A DNA stretch of 64,000 nt from Halopiger aswanensis (GCF_003610195.1 NZ_RAPO01000004.1:496001-560000); one strand, 5' to 3'; counted from the stretch's first letter, positions 34,169-44,291 are shown. Numbers and translations: made by a program. Notes: generated by a model not told the origin, from the sequence alone.

Positions 34169-34987
34169 TTAACGGGAACCGATTCCGGCATTAGAATCCC
34201 CGTTGGTGCCCGAGTCCGCGGGTTTTGCCTCTCGCGTCACGTTGTCGGCCGGCCGGTCAGATGACTCATTCTCGAGGTCCGACTGTGCTTCGATGTCGTT
34301 CATTGCGTGAACGACTCGCCGGAGAATCTTCCGCTGGCTCCGGCGGAGATTCTTCGAGGCCCCCATCTTTGAAATGTCGAACTCCTCGGCCAGCCCTTCC
34401 AAGCTCGTCTCTCGAGGAGTTGAGAAGTAGCCCTTCTCGACGGCCGCTTCGAGGGTTTCCCTCTCGGTGTCGGTCAGGTCCTGCAGCCCCGACAGCAGCG
34501 TATACAGAGAATCGACGTTTTGCAGGATGTCAGAGAACTCATCGATGTGGATCGAGTTGTCGTTTTTCACTGTGAACTCGTTGTTCCGATCGAGCTCCGA
34601 CAGCGCGTCGTCCGCCTGTTCGTCACGGTCGAAACCGACGTTCCAGAGTTCGCTCCCGTCGCGAATAACGAAGGGACCGGTCACGTACCCATCGTTTTCG
34701 AGAATTGTCCGCATAGCGTCGGTTTCGTCGATCCGAGACCGGACGACGGCCGTGTTCCCCTTGCGAGTGAGGAGGTCGTACCCCCGAAACATCTGGTACT
34801 CACTCAGCGATTCGAGTCCGTTGCTCAGTTCCTCACGGTTCTGGCCAACGACCATGAGGTGAGTCTCGAGGGTCCGGTCGGCGTGGTTGAAGTCCCAATG
34901 TTGTGTATGAAAGGCAACATCGTGCTCCCGCGTCGTCCTGATATACGGACAATCGTACTGGACCATATCCAGTTTGAGGGATTTCAT
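34169..34987 (-). CDS. HTH-10 (bat-type) regulator, 272 aa
   Basis: Regulator of 272 residues. The HTH-10 domain sits at about 180-235: LTDTERETLEAAVEKGYFS, then TSLEGLAEEFDISKMGASKNLRRSQRKIL. The N-terminal region begins MKSLKLDMVQYDCPYIRTT, the usual opening of this class, and carries several histidines (HDVAFHTQHWDFNHAD) that may bind a ligand or metal. An acidic, Asn-rich tail of about 35 residues follows the HTH. The TATA box ATATAAAA about 30 nt upstream fixes the start; the longer frame to 35329 is not acidic. It is convergent with the thiolase/DUF35 genes and may regulate the surrounding catabolic genes. Confidence 0.9.
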   Translation of the reverse strand: MKSLKLDMVQYDCPYIRTTREHDVAFHTQHWDFNHADRTLETHLMVVGQNREELSNGLESLSEYQMFRGYDLLTRKGNTAVVRSRIDETDAMRTILENDGYVTGPFVIRDGSELWNVGFDRDEQADDALSELDRNNEFTVKNDNSIHIDEFSDILQNVDSLYTLLSGLQDLTDTERETLEAAVEKGYFSTPRETSLEGLAEEFDISKMGASKNLRRSQRKILRRVVHAMNDIEAQSDLENESSDRPADNVTREAKPADSGTNGDSNAGIGSR

Positions 34988-35606
34988 ACTATCTATTACC
35001 ACATAGTGTGCAGCAGTTTTTATATTGTGGATTTTGGATTTAACACCCTTTTTCGAACTAAGGACCGCCACCTTGTCAAAGTAGTATGTATACAGCCCCG
35101 ATTTCACCCTTCTTTCGACGTAGACACCGGTATTCGTAATGTAGTCATGGCAGCGTATGACTTCAAAACGAGCGGCTTGCAAGTTGTGGCAACGAGACGG
35201 TGACTCACTACAACCGTCGTGATATGGATAATCATCAAAGGCACGCCAGTATAGACGTTGTACAGGTTGAACCTGCTTGGGCAATTCAATATATTGAGGG
35301 ACACGCTCAAATTCGATAGGTTCGAGCACGGGCCCTTTCTACTCCATCCTTAACCAACTCTCTCAGGGTCCGACCCCCAAGACCAGTTACACCGAACGTG
35401 CCGAGATGCCCACTTCGAAAATGGCCGTCAGTTTTGGTATACAACGCACCAGCGTGCAGTTACGGACCTACTCGAGAATACCGACGTCGTCGCTGTCGGG
35501 CAGGGCAGTTCTGATCCGACGGAGATACTAACTATCTCTTGGAAGTCGAATGGCAAAAGTATCGATGCGAGTTCGGGCGAAACAAGCGGTGCAGTACCAG
35601 CGCTCG
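34988..35606. other. Intergenic gap of about 620 bp
   Basis: Contains the promoter of the HTH-10 gene: TATA-like ATATAAAA (minus) at about 35018-35025. The remainder, up to the stop of the carboxypeptidase gene, has only short non-acidic frames. It is visibly less GC-rich than the genes. I see no RNA gene or repeat. Confidence 0.5.
35018..35025 (-). promoter_or_regulatory. TATA box of the HTH-10 gene
   Basis: ATATAAAA on the minus strand, centred about 34 nt upstream of the ATG at 34987. It excludes the longer reading frame as the true start and implies a leader of only a few nucleotides. Confidence 0.65.
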
Positions 35607-36770
35607 TTACTCTCGGTAGGCCTCGTGTTCCGGTGACCACTCCTCTCGCGGGAGGTCCTTCCAGAAGTAGTCACCGCGGGGTGGAATTTCGTCGGCAGCT
35701 GCGGGATCAACTTCGTAGAGCGCGCCGGAGGCCAGCCCCTCGAGGATCTCGTTCATGGTCGTATTGATGACGGTCACGAGTTTGCCGTTTGCTGCGTTCC
35801 CGAGCTGCGAAGCCTGTCCACGGAACTCGAAGAGAACGCTGCCGCGTCCCCGAATTCCGTGGGCGTTCCGGGCGATATTAGCGGTGGTCCCGCCAGGATA
35901 GCGGTCCCAAGTGGTATGTCCAAGATCGGTAGTCTCCTGATACGCATGCGCAGAAATCTGGCGCGAGAGGTTTACTGCTTCGTCAGGCGCAGCCTCGTTG
36001 CGCGGCCACATCGTCGACGCATTGATCAGTTCGCAGTCCGAATTCCGGTAGGTGAACTGATGATGCCAATCGCAGATAATATCGGCATCAACCTCATCCG
36101 CCTTGTCGAGTAACGCCTGCGTCTCAGGAGAGGGATTCTCATTCGGAATCAGATCGGGATCAATGCCGTCAGTCTCGGCGAGGATATCCGAATCGATACC
36201 GAAGTAGTGCTGTCGGTTCGGATCGACTGAGCCACACTGATTCTTTCCGAAGTAAGGTCCATCGTGGCAGATGTCTGCCGGTCGTGCGTTCTCTCGCTGA
36301 GGTGTCTCATTGTTGTCGGCCGGCGCCCAGCCGTCAGGATTGAGTCGCGGAACGACATGCAACGTTACCTCGTCACGGATCTTCTCGACTTGGTGTCCGC
36401 CAGCGGCGAACCGCTGGAGAAGTTGGAGGACTGCCTCCGTCGTGTGTTGTTCGTCACCGTGCTGTTGAGTCACGTAGACGACATCGGTGTCGCCGCCGTC
36501 AACCCGAACGTAGGGTACGTCTCGTCCTTCCCACGTCTCGCCAATCGAATCATACTCGAGATTGCTCTTTCTGTCGAGTTTATCGAGAGTGTTGTAGAGG
36601 TCTGCGTTACTCGTGAATGCGTTGTAGTTAATGTTCGCCGTTTCCGGAGGGAACGGGCCGCCCGGTTTGATGAAGTCATCTGTACAGTCGTCGGCACTGA
36701 CGGTGCCGATGCCGAGTGTTCCGACTCCTGCGATTCCACCGAGGGTTCTGAGGATGGTTCGTCGACGCAT
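35607..36770 (-). CDS. Tat-exported M14 zinc carboxypeptidase
   Basis: Secreted metallocarboxypeptidase of 387 residues. The N-terminus MRRRTILRTLGGIAGVGTLG is a twin-arginine signal ending near VSADD. The M14 zinc ligands are His and Glu in TQQHGDEQHTTEA and His in CDWHHQFTYR; VPRLNPDGWAP and DPNRQHYFG are the family's substrate-binding segments (Asn-Arg for the C-terminal carboxylate), and the catalytic Glu is likely in SVLFEFRGQ. It should trim C-terminal residues from peptides outside the cell, folded in the cytoplasm before Tat export. A TATATATAAG element near 36814-36823 (minus) fits its promoter. It is monocistronic. Confidence 0.93.
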   Translation of the reverse strand: MRRRTILRTLGGIAGVGTLGIGTVSADDCTDDFIKPGGPFPPETANINYNAFTSNADLYNTLDKLDRKSNLEYDSIGETWEGRDVPYVRVDGGDTDVVYVTQQHGDEQHTTEAVLQLLQRFAAGGHQVEKIRDEVTLHVVPRLNPDGWAPADNNETPQRENARPADICHDGPYFGKNQCGSVDPNRQHYFGIDSDILAETDGIDPDLIPNENPSPETQALLDKADEVDADIICDWHHQFTYRNSDCELINASTMWPRNEAAPDEAVNLSRQISAHAYQETTDLGHTTWDRYPGGTTANIARNAHGIRGRGSVLFEFRGQASQLGNAANGKLVTVINTTMNEILEGLASGALYEVDPAAADEIPPRGDYFWKDLPREEWSPEHEAYRE

Positions 36771-37776
36771 TCCAAATAGCCATGCAACATTACCATTGAT
36801 AAATCTTTCCTGCTTATATATACACTATTTATTATATTCAGACGATATTACACTATCCAGTAAAGCGTGTTTGAGAAGTGAGCAGGCCGTAATGAGCGGT
36901 GGTCATGTCACTCATATACCGACGTACGCTCGATTCGAATCGTAGATTGGGTCGTTAGACAATGATAGATAGCCATTGGGGACGGTCACGACGGATACCC
37001 CAATCTCGCGGAGGAACGACGTTTCAGGTCGTCCCAAGCATCGATTCGTTGACTCTACTCGCTCGTCGGTATTCGAATACGCCTATGACCTCGCATCGGC
37101 CTCGTTGAAGTCTCTAATCCTCTTCCGTCGATCCTCGGGGTCGTCGACGCCGCCTCGTGCAGTGCCGATACTACTCAGTCCTCGACTTCGGCCGCCTCGG
37201 CGACCCGATGATCGGGGACGGCCTCGGCGGCTAGCCGGCGATTCGCCGTCTGCACGTTCGTCGTCATCCTCCAAACCGTTCGCGCTGAGCCTCGGTCGAT
37301 CAGCAGATGTCGGCGACCGTGGACCCGTGCCATCTGCCGGGACGGCGCCGACAAGCTGACGAACTCGAGTATCAAAGTCGACTGGAGGACTTGCTGCGGT
37401 TGCGCGCCGCTGACCCGCTGAAACACCGTATGGTCTGTGGCTTCGCGGGAGAAGGCGGACGAGTTTCGCTTCGCAGCCCGTTTCCGCGGAGAGTTCGAAA
37501 GGTGCGTAGGAAGGCTTTACTTCAACCCTAATCTCGACGACTACCTCATCCAGGTCGGTTCCTTCGGGTGCGGTCACGAGTACAACGACTCGATCACCGA
37601 TGATCGGCGATATTTATTCACTTGGTACTATAAGTACGCTCCAAAGTTCGATCGGACGTCGAGATTCCGAATCTCGGCATCGAACAGCCATCGGGACGAC
37701 CGACGCGTCGCTACGAGGGTAACGGCGCAGAGCAACCCCGGAGAACCCTACTCTTTAGGACGGGTGAGGAAAAGAA
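36771..37776. other. About 1 kb without a supported gene
   Basis: Holds the carboxypeptidase promoter (TATA-like near 36814-36823) at one end. The middle (about 37080-37580) is GC-rich and open in several frames on both strands. The longest minus-strand frame (164 codons) is arginine-rich in its second half and matches nothing I recognise. The pattern is compatible with a decayed gene. A TATA-like CTACTCTTTAGG near 37748-37759 lies about 25 nt upstream of the next gene. Confidence 0.45.
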
Positions 37777-38325
37777 ATGACCGACTGGCGTGTGAACACA
37801 CGAGACACAGGACACGAAAACGGGGAGGACATGTCGAAGCACTACATCACAACGGAGGAGCATCTGCCCGACGAGGAACTGGCAGAGACGACGCTTCAGA
37901 TCACCGATGCCGAGACGAAGCGAATCTTCGAGGCGCGAGTCCGGATTGCCCGCGAACCCGACGAGCTGACCGACCCGCGGCCGCTGCGGGTCGTCACTGG
38001 ACCGCACGAGAACGTTAGCGAGGAACGGTACGTCGAACTAATCGACGAGATTGACGAGGGAGAGATAGACGACGACCTCCTACATCGGCTCACGACCGAG
38101 CAGGAATCAGCATCGAACATCGTCAATACGCGGTCGGACGACCTCAAGGTGATTCTGCGCTATCTCGTCGAATCGGGCCAGTACGAATCGACCGCTGAGG
38201 CGCTCCGAGAGATCGCGTTCCAGCACCTCGCGGAGAATCGGCCCGCGCTGCTAGAAACGTACGAGGACGTTCGGACCGAGTTCGAAGCCGACCCGCTCCG
38301 TCGCGCCCTCACGGACGGGGAGTAG
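37777..38325 (+). CDS. Small acidic protein heading the UbiD operon, 182 aa
   Basis: Unrecognised acidic protein, 2 bp upstream of the UbiD gene and thus co-transcribed. The middle contains beta-like and charged stretches (LQITDAETKRIFEARVRIA, RYVELIDEIDEGEIDDDLL). The C-terminal 70 residues resemble a ribbon-helix-helix segment (DDLKVILRYLVESGQYES, TAEALREIAFQHL). It might be a dedicated small subunit, as multi-subunit UbiD carboxylases have, or a regulator of the operon. An ATG at 37831 (MSKHYITTEEHLPDEE) is an alternative start. The TATA-like element near 37750 supports 37777 as a leaderless start. Confidence 0.75.
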   Translation: MTDWRVNTRDTGHENGEDMSKHYITTEEHLPDEELAETTLQITDAETKRIFEARVRIAREPDELTDPRPLRVVTGPHENVSEERYVELIDEIDEGEIDDDLLHRLTTEQESASNIVNTRSDDLKVILRYLVESGQYESTAEALREIAFQHLAENRPALLETYEDVRTEFEADPLRRALTDGE

Positions 38326-38327
38326 CC

Positions 38328-39833
38328 ATGTTTGCCGACTCGTTCCGCACGTACCTCCACTTCCTCGAGGACGAAAACGACTGCATCAGGATCTCGGAGC
38401 CGACATCGTGGGATCTCGAGGCGAGTGCGGTCACGACCCTCGCCAACCGAACCGATGGCGAGGTACCGATCTTCGAGTCGATCAAGGAGGACACGATCGG
38501 CGCGGCGCTCGTCGGCGACCCGTACCGTGGTCCGCAGTACCGACCATGGGACCACCTCGCACGTTCGTTCGGGTTGCCGGCCGGGCTTTCCGGGACGGCG
38601 TACTACGAGAGGGTCGTGGAGCGGCTTCGGTCGCCTCGAGAGCCGCGGGTCGTCGATCGGGGTACAGCCCCGTGCAAGGAGGTCGTCCACACCGGGACGG
38701 ACGTCGACCTCCTGTCGATTCCCTGGCCGTACATCCACCAGGGCGACGGGGGACGGTACTCGAACCTCCACACCGTCGTTGCGCCGGATCCGGAGACACG
38801 GTGGGGACACTGGTCGAGCCACCGGATGATGATCCACGACGACGCCCTCGCCAGTTTGCTGTTCTTGGCGGGCGAACAGGCGCCGAACCGTTACTACTAC
38901 GAGTACGAACCGGGCGACGAGCCGATGCCCGTAGCCGTTGTTCTCGGCGCTGAACCGGCCGTTCAGTGCAGCACGGAGATGTGGATTCCGACAGGTCGGA
39001 GCGAGGCCGCCTTCGCAGGCGGTCTGAAAGACAGCCCCGTTAACCTAGTCCCCTGTGAGACGAGCGATCTGTTCGTCCCGGCGACGGCGGAACTGGTCGT
39101 CGAGGGACGGGTGCTTCCGAACGAGCGACTCGACGAGGGGCCGTTCGGCGACTACTTCGGGTACATGAACGGTCCACGGCGGTCCATGCCCGTACTCGCG
39201 GTCGACGCGATTACCCACCGGTCCGAGCCGCGGGTACCGTTCTGTGTCGAGGGAACCGGCGTCGGCTACGGGCAGAACTCGAGCAGCACGCTTCAGACGG
39301 CTGCGGCCGGCCCCGACGCGACCCTCGGGTTACGGGCGGCCGGCTTCGACGTCGAGCTGGCCGTCCCGTGGCGGTTTACCTCCCGGACCGTCTGGATCAT
39401 CGCGACGGACCGCCCGTATCCGGGTTACCTCCACGAACTAGCGAACTTCATCTTCACCACTTGGGGGATGCTCCACATCGATTTCTTCGTGTTCGTCGAC
39501 CCCGACGTCGACCCGCTCGACCCGCGGGCCGTACTGACCGCGATCGCGCTCGAGGCCGACCCGGACGCGGACTTCCACCAGTTCGGCGTCGAACGGATGC
39601 CGAAGGTACCGCTCAACATCTACCAGACCCCCGACGAGAAGGGCAGTGCTGACGTCGGTACCTCGAAAGCAAAGACCGCGAAAGCGTACATCGACGCGAC
39701 CGCCGATCGGCCGGCCGCGGACGGATCCGAGGACGAACGGCTGCGAACGCGAGCACAGGAACTCCTCGTCGACGCGGGGCTCTCGCCGGAGCCGTTCGAT
39801 CTCCTCGGAGAAGGAGGTGGTGAGTCCGGATGA
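38328..39833 (+). CDS. UbiD-family prenyl-FMN decarboxylase (active-site intact)
   Basis: UbiD-family enzyme of 501 residues, which reversibly decarboxylates aromatic or alpha,beta-unsaturated acids using prenylated FMN. The cofactor-binding region contains GHWSSHRMMIHDD (Arg near 166). The catalytic Glu/Asp region reads NERLDEGPFGDYFGYM at about 265-280, the conserved family signature. WPYIHQGDGGRYSN precedes the Mn/K-prFMN site. The flavin prenyltransferase UbiX is not in the window. Its stop overlaps the start of a second UbiD-like gene (ATGA), and a small acidic gene lies 2 bp upstream, so the three products probably form a complex. The substrate is unknown. Confidence 0.93.
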   Translation: MFADSFRTYLHFLEDENDCIRISEPTSWDLEASAVTTLANRTDGEVPIFESIKEDTIGAALVGDPYRGPQYRPWDHLARSFGLPAGLSGTAYYERVVERLRSPREPRVVDRGTAPCKEVVHTGTDVDLLSIPWPYIHQGDGGRYSNLHTVVAPDPETRWGHWSSHRMMIHDDALASLLFLAGEQAPNRYYYEYEPGDEPMPVAVVLGAEPAVQCSTEMWIPTGRSEAAFAGGLKDSPVNLVPCETSDLFVPATAELVVEGRVLPNERLDEGPFGDYFGYMNGPRRSMPVLAVDAITHRSEPRVPFCVEGTGVGYGQNSSSTLQTAAAGPDATLGLRAAGFDVELAVPWRFTSRTVWIIATDRPYPGYLHELANFIFTTWGMLHIDFFVFVDPDVDPLDPRAVLTAIALEADPDADFHQFGVERMPKVPLNIYQTPDEKGSADVGTSKAKTAKAYIDATADRPAADGSEDERLRTRAQELLVDAGLSPEPFDLLGEGGGESG

Positions 39834-41230
39834 TCTCGTTCGCGCAATACCTCCAAGGGCTGGCGGGTAACGGGGATCTGGTGACCCTCGAGGAGCCCAT
39901 CGACGTTCCCTTGGACGTGGTCGCGGCCGAGGCGCTCCGCGCGAGCGGACCGGCGCTCCGGTACGACCGAACCGACGGCGTCGACCTCGCCAGCGGGACG
40001 TTGGCCGGTCCGGACCAGATGCAGCGTCGGAAGTCGCGGCCGTGGTCGCGGCTGGCGCTGGGCCTCGGACTGGATCCGGAGGCGTCGTTCGTCTCCGTAC
40101 TCGAGACGATTACGAGTCTCGGTCCATCCGCCGGCGAAGCAGAGCCGACGTACGCCAGGCAGGCGGCGTCGCGCACCGTCGATAGTGTACAGAAGTTGCA
40201 CCTGCCGCAAGGCACCGACGATGTCTGGCCTTCGCTGACGCTAGGTGTCGCCTCGGTATCGACGGACGAGGGGTCACACTGGGCTCCGATTCACGGCTCC
40301 GTCATCGGCGACGACAAACTTCGCGTACGCACGCCGGCCGCGCTGTCGTCGTTGCTAGCCGACGACGGGACGCTCTCCATCGCGCTCGGCGTGCCGGCGG
40401 CGGCCGTGGCGGCCGCCTACCTGCTCGCTGTGACGGAAGGTATCGAGGTACCGGTACAGGACTGCGGCGTCGCGGACGATGTTCCGCTGGTCCCGACGAA
40501 CGGCGGCCTCGTCCCGAGCGCGACGGAACTAATCGTCGAGACGACGGTCGCGGACCGACACCCCGACTTCCAGTCCGACCGGCGTGAGGCGTGGGAACAC
40601 GGCGTCTCGAGTACGCCGCTTTCCCTCTCCGTCGAGCGAGTGATCGCGACCGACGATCCGGTGATCCCATTCTCGCCCGTCGGACGGCCGCTCGCGGACG
40701 ACCTACAGCTCACTGGGCTGGCGACGGCGGCGACGCTATACCGACGCGTCAACGACTACTGGGGAATCTCGCCCGTCGAGTGGGTTCTGTTGCCGGCAGA
40801 GGCCGAACTCGGCATCTGTTTTGTCGCTACGGACGTCCTTTACGCCGGCTTCGAGTGGCAGCTCGCTAACCTCCTCTTCGCCTTCTCGTCGCTTTTCGAC
40901 ACCGTCGTCATCGTTGACGAAGATGTCTCGCCGCGGGAACTCGGGCGCGTCCTCGGCGATATCTGGGTGAAAGCACATCCCTCTCGAGATTGGATATTCA
41001 GCGAATCGTCCGCACCGGCGGCGAAACGTCCCCGGTATCGCAAGGACGGGACGACCGGCGCTCGGCTGTACGTGAACGCGGCTTGGGATCCTCGCTGGGA
41101 GGATTCGTACATCGCCCCGCGGGTCTCGTTCGAGCAGTCGTTTCCGACGTCCGTTCGCGACGCCGCTCGGGAAGTGTGGAACGACCGTCACGACGCAGCG
41201 TCCGTCGACCGCGACCGGAGCGGATTTTGA
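39830..41230 (+). CDS. UbiD-like paralogue without the catalytic motif
   Basis: Protein of 466 residues showing the UbiD fold in outline but degenerate active-site regions. Matching segments are HWAPIHGSVIGDDKLRV (where the active paralogue has HWSSHRMMIHDD), TNGGLVPSATELIVETTV (before the position of EGPFG in the paralogue) and YAGFEWQLANLLFAFSSLF (versus YPGYLHELANFIFTTWGML). The EGPFG signature and the prFMN-contacting Arg are absent. It is translated from a 4-bp overlap with the active UbiD gene. Coupled pairs of UbiD-like subunits are known in phenylphosphate carboxylase. A structural or regulatory subunit is the likely role; independent catalysis is unlikely. Confidence 0.78.
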   Translation: MISFAQYLQGLAGNGDLVTLEEPIDVPLDVVAAEALRASGPALRYDRTDGVDLASGTLAGPDQMQRRKSRPWSRLALGLGLDPEASFVSVLETITSLGPSAGEAEPTYARQAASRTVDSVQKLHLPQGTDDVWPSLTLGVASVSTDEGSHWAPIHGSVIGDDKLRVRTPAALSSLLADDGTLSIALGVPAAAVAAAYLLAVTEGIEVPVQDCGVADDVPLVPTNGGLVPSATELIVETTVADRHPDFQSDRREAWEHGVSSTPLSLSVERVIATDDPVIPFSPVGRPLADDLQLTGLATAATLYRRVNDYWGISPVEWVLLPAEAELGICFVATDVLYAGFEWQLANLLFAFSSLFDTVVIVDEDVSPRELGRVLGDIWVKAHPSRDWIFSESSAPAAKRPRYRKDGTTGARLYVNAAWDPRWEDSYIAPRVSFEQSFPTSVRDAAREVWNDRHDAASVDRDRSGF

Positions 41231-41355
41231 ACACGTTCGGTATCTTACTAGATGTAAACACTACCGTTTACGCAATACGACGTAGGGACAACCCACCTAC
41301 CGTTCCTAGTTGTATATATTATCAGTGTGTTTTTAGCGAGTAATTTTCCAGTTCG

Positions 41356-41364
41356 TTTATATAT
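41356..41364 (+). promoter_or_regulatory. TATA box of the acyl-CoA operon
   Basis: TTTATATAT centred about 28 nt upstream of the ATG at 41388. This gives a leaderless transcript for the ligase gene and separates it from the UbiD operon, despite only 157 bp between them. Confidence 0.7.
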
Positions 41365-41387
41365 GGGAACGAAATCCGAGGCCGTGT

Positions 41388-43070
41388 ATGGTATCCAGCC
41401 ACAACCTGTCCGACTACGAGACTGAACGGGAGGAGTTCTCGTGGGACGACATTTACGCAGAAGCCGACTGGGACGCACCGGGGGAACTAAACATCGCACA
41501 CGAAGTCGCCGACCGACACGCTACCGACCGCGAGAAGGTCGCGCTTTACCAGGTCGATACCGACGGGGAACTCACGAAACTGACCTTCTGGGAACTGGCC
41601 GATCGCTCGAGTCAGTTCGCGAACGTGCTCGAAGAACTGGGTGTCGAGCAGGGCGATCGGGTATTCTCGTATATGCCGCGGATCCCAGAACACTACGTCG
41701 CCTTGGTCGGGACGCTCAAGCGGGGCGCCGTTTGGGGAAGCGTCAATGAGCGGTTCGGCCCGGACGGGATCTCCTACCGCCTTGACGACTGCGACGCGAA
41801 AGTCGTCGTCACTACGACCGACAACCGCGACACCGTCGAAGACGCACTCGAGGACGCGCCGTCGGTCGAGCACGTCATCACCGTCGACCGCGGTGGCGGG
41901 GCGCCCACCGATGACGTCTCGTTCAACGTGGCGCTCGACGGCGCGAGTACGGCGTACGACGCCGCCGAGACTGATGGCGAGGACGACGCACTGTTGTACT
42001 ACACGTCGGGGACGACCGGACTGGCGAAAGGCGTCCTGCACAAGCACCGCTGGGTGGCCGGCGTGGCGGCGACCCAGAAGTACGCCGTCGACCTCCAGCC
42101 GGGCGACCTCTACTGGAGCACTGGCGACCTGGGATGGTTGACGGGCGCGATCAACACGCTCGGCGCCTGGTTCTGGGGGGCCTCGCTGTTCACCTACGAG
42201 GACGAGTTCGACCCGGAGGAGTGGGCCGACTTACTCGACGAGTACCCCATCAACGTCCTGTTCTCGGTCCCGACGGCCTACCGAATGCTCCGGGAAAAAG
42301 AGGACGTACTGGAGGGCGTCGACCTCGACCTGCGACACGCGCTGTCTATCGGCGAGCCGCTCAGCGCCGGCGTCGTCGAGTGGGGCGAGGACGTGCTCGG
42401 CGTCACCATCCTCGACACGTACGGCCAGACGGAGACGGGCAACATGATCATCAACAACTACCCGACCATGGAGGTCCGGCCCGGCTCGATGGGCAAGCCA
42501 CTCCCCGGAATCGAGGCCGACATCATCGACTCCGAAACGGGCGAAGTACTCGAACCCGGCGAAACCGGCGAAATCGCCCAGCGCGGGGACTACCCCTGCT
42601 TCTTCGCCGAGTACTGGAACAAGCCCGAGAAGACCGCGTCATGTTTCGTCGACGGTCCTGACGGCGAGTGGTACCTCTCCGGTGACCTCGCGCACAAAGA
42701 CGAGGACGGCTACTTCTGGTTCGAGGGACGGGCGGACGACGTCATCCTCTCCTCTGGCTACCGGATCGGCCCGTTCGAGGTCGAGAGTTCGCTGGGCGAG
42801 CACGAGGCGGTCGCCGAGGCCGCCGTCGTGCCCAAGCCGCACTCGGAACGGGGCAACATCGTGAAAGCCTACATCGTCCCCAGCGAGGGCACAACGCCGT
42901 CCGAGGAGCTCAAGGAGGACATCAGGAACCACGTTCGCGACGAATTGTCGGCCCACGAGTACCCCCGCGAAATCGAGTTTCGCGACGAGCTGCCGAAGAC
43001 GGTTACCGGAAAGATCCGACGGACGGAGCTCCAGGACGAGGCGGAAGCGGAGACCGAGGCGTCGCCGTAA
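41388..43070 (+). CDS. AMP-forming acyl-CoA ligase (medium-chain/ACSM-like)
   Basis: Adenylate-forming ligase of 560 residues. The P-loop is YYTSGTTGLAKGVLHKH, A5 is DTYGQTETGNM, A7 is SGDLAHKDEDGYFWFEGR, and the catalytic Lys lies in LPKTVTGKIRRTEL. The sequence follows the ACSM/medium-chain and aryl acid ligase branch, not acetyl-CoA synthetase. It heads an operon with acyl-CoA dehydrogenase, biotin-dependent carboxylase and MaoC hydratase genes, so it probably activates the entry acid of that pathway. A strong TATA box lies immediately upstream. The upstream UbiD operon on the same strand may feed it the acid. The exact acid is not predictable. Confidence 0.93.
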   Translation: MVSSHNLSDYETEREEFSWDDIYAEADWDAPGELNIAHEVADRHATDREKVALYQVDTDGELTKLTFWELADRSSQFANVLEELGVEQGDRVFSYMPRIPEHYVALVGTLKRGAVWGSVNERFGPDGISYRLDDCDAKVVVTTTDNRDTVEDALEDAPSVEHVITVDRGGGAPTDDVSFNVALDGASTAYDAAETDGEDDALLYYTSGTTGLAKGVLHKHRWVAGVAATQKYAVDLQPGDLYWSTGDLGWLTGAINTLGAWFWGASLFTYEDEFDPEEWADLLDEYPINVLFSVPTAYRMLREKEDVLEGVDLDLRHALSIGEPLSAGVVEWGEDVLGVTILDTYGQTETGNMIINNYPTMEVRPGSMGKPLPGIEADIIDSETGEVLEPGETGEIAQRGDYPCFFAEYWNKPEKTASCFVDGPDGEWYLSGDLAHKDEDGYFWFEGRADDVILSSGYRIGPFEVESSLGEHEAVAEAAVVPKPHSERGNIVKAYIVPSEGTTPSEELKEDIRNHVRDELSAHEYPREIEFRDELPKTVTGKIRRTELQDEAEAETEASP

Positions 43071-43124
43071 ACGACCGTCTTTCGAAATAAACGATCTGCA
43101 AATACCTGTTCGACACACTACACG

Positions 43125-44291
43125 ATGAATTTCGAGTCTACGGACGAACGCGCGATGATCCGGTCGACCGCGGAATCGGTCGCGGCCGAGTACGGACCGG
43201 AGTACTGGCGAGAAAAAGAGGAGAACGGCGAGTTCGCCCAAGAGTTCTGGGACGAACTGGCGGAGGCCGGTTTCCACGGGCTGCTGGTCCCGGAGGAGTA
43301 CGCTGGCGCTGGCATGGGGATGCAAGAGATGGGGTTGGTGATGGAGACGCTCTGTGCCGAGGGCTGTGGCATGGCCGGCACCTGGTATCTGGTGCTCACC
43401 GCAGGTATGGCCGCCGTCGGCATCCGTGAGAACGGCACCGAGGCCCAGAAGGAGACCTACCTCCCCGACATCGCGAACGGCGAGCGGAATTTCTCCATCG
43501 GAATCACCGAACCGGAGGCGGGGACGAACACGCTGAACGTTGCGACGCGCGCCGAGAAAGAGGGTGACGAGTACGTCCTCAACGGACAGAAGGCGTGGAT
43601 CACGTTCGCCGATCGGGCGGACAACATGATCATCGTCACGCGGACGACCCCTCTAGAGGAGGTCGACCGCGGCACCGACGGCATCAGCCTGTTCATCGTC
43701 GACATGGACGACCCTGGCATCGACGTCGCGCCGATCCCCAAACACGGCATCAACTACTCGAAGTCCTGTGAGGTTTTCCTCGAGGACGTTCGAGTCCCCG
43801 AAGAGAACCTGCTGGGCGAGGAAGACGAGGGCTGGTGGGTGCTCGTCGATATGTTGAATCCCGAGCGTATCGGCTTCGCCGCGGCCGGGACGGGGATCGG
43901 AAAACTGGCCGCTGACACCGCTGTCGAGTACGCCAACGATCGTGAAGTGTTCGGTGCCCCGATCGGGAGCCATCAGGCCGTCTCGTTCCCCATTACGCAG
44001 GCCTACGCGCGGATGGAGACGGCCGCGTTGATGCGCGAGAAGGCCGCGTGGCTCTACGATCACGACGAGGACTGCGGCTACGAGACCAACATCGCGAAGG
44101 CGACGGCCGTCAGCGCCGGTATCGAGGCGGTCAAGCAGTCGATGCAGGCCTTCGGCGGCTGGGGCTACGCCACGGAGTACGACGTCGAGCGCTGGTGGCG
44201 CGAGATCAACCTCACTCGACTGGCGCCGGTCTCCCAACAGATGGCGTATAATCACATCAGCCAGCAGCTCGGTTTCCCGAAGTCCTACTGA
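43125..44291 (+). CDS. Acyl-CoA dehydrogenase
   Basis: FAD-dependent acyl-CoA dehydrogenase of 388 residues. Family signatures are visible: [17 protein letters not shown] (flavin-binding loop), [17 protein letters not shown], and the C-terminal [19 protein letters not shown], where the segment upstream of the last helix usually positions the base. It introduces a 2,3-double bond into an acyl-CoA and passes electrons to ETF. It is the second gene of the operon (54 bp after the ligase, 2 bp before the biotin carboxylase). Feeding a carboxylase after dehydrogenation is the logic of isovaleryl- or terpenoid-CoA pathways, but this is inference. Confidence 0.92.
   Translation: MNFESTDERAMIRSTAESVAAEYGPEYWREKEENGEFAQEFWDELAEAGFHGLLVPEEYAGAGMGMQEMGLVMETLCAEGCGMAGTWYLVLTAGMAAVGIRENGTEAQKETYLPDIANGERNFSIGITEPEAGTNTLNVATRAEKEGDEYVLNGQKAWITFADRADNMIIVTRTTPLEEVDRGTDGISLFIVDMDDPGIDVAPIPKHGINYSKSCEVFLEDVRVPEENLLGEEDEGWWVLVDMLNPERIGFAAAGTGIGKLAADTAVEYANDREVFGAPIGSHQAVSFPITQAYARMETAALMREKAAWLYDHDEDCGYETNIAKATAVSAGIEAVKQSMQAFGGWGYATEYDVERWWREINLTRLAPVSQQMAYNHISQQLGFPKSY

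Noticed and set aside
37083-37577. 164-codon minus-strand ORF
   Set aside because: Second half is Arg/Ser-rich low complexity and overlapping frames are equally open; no family recognised.
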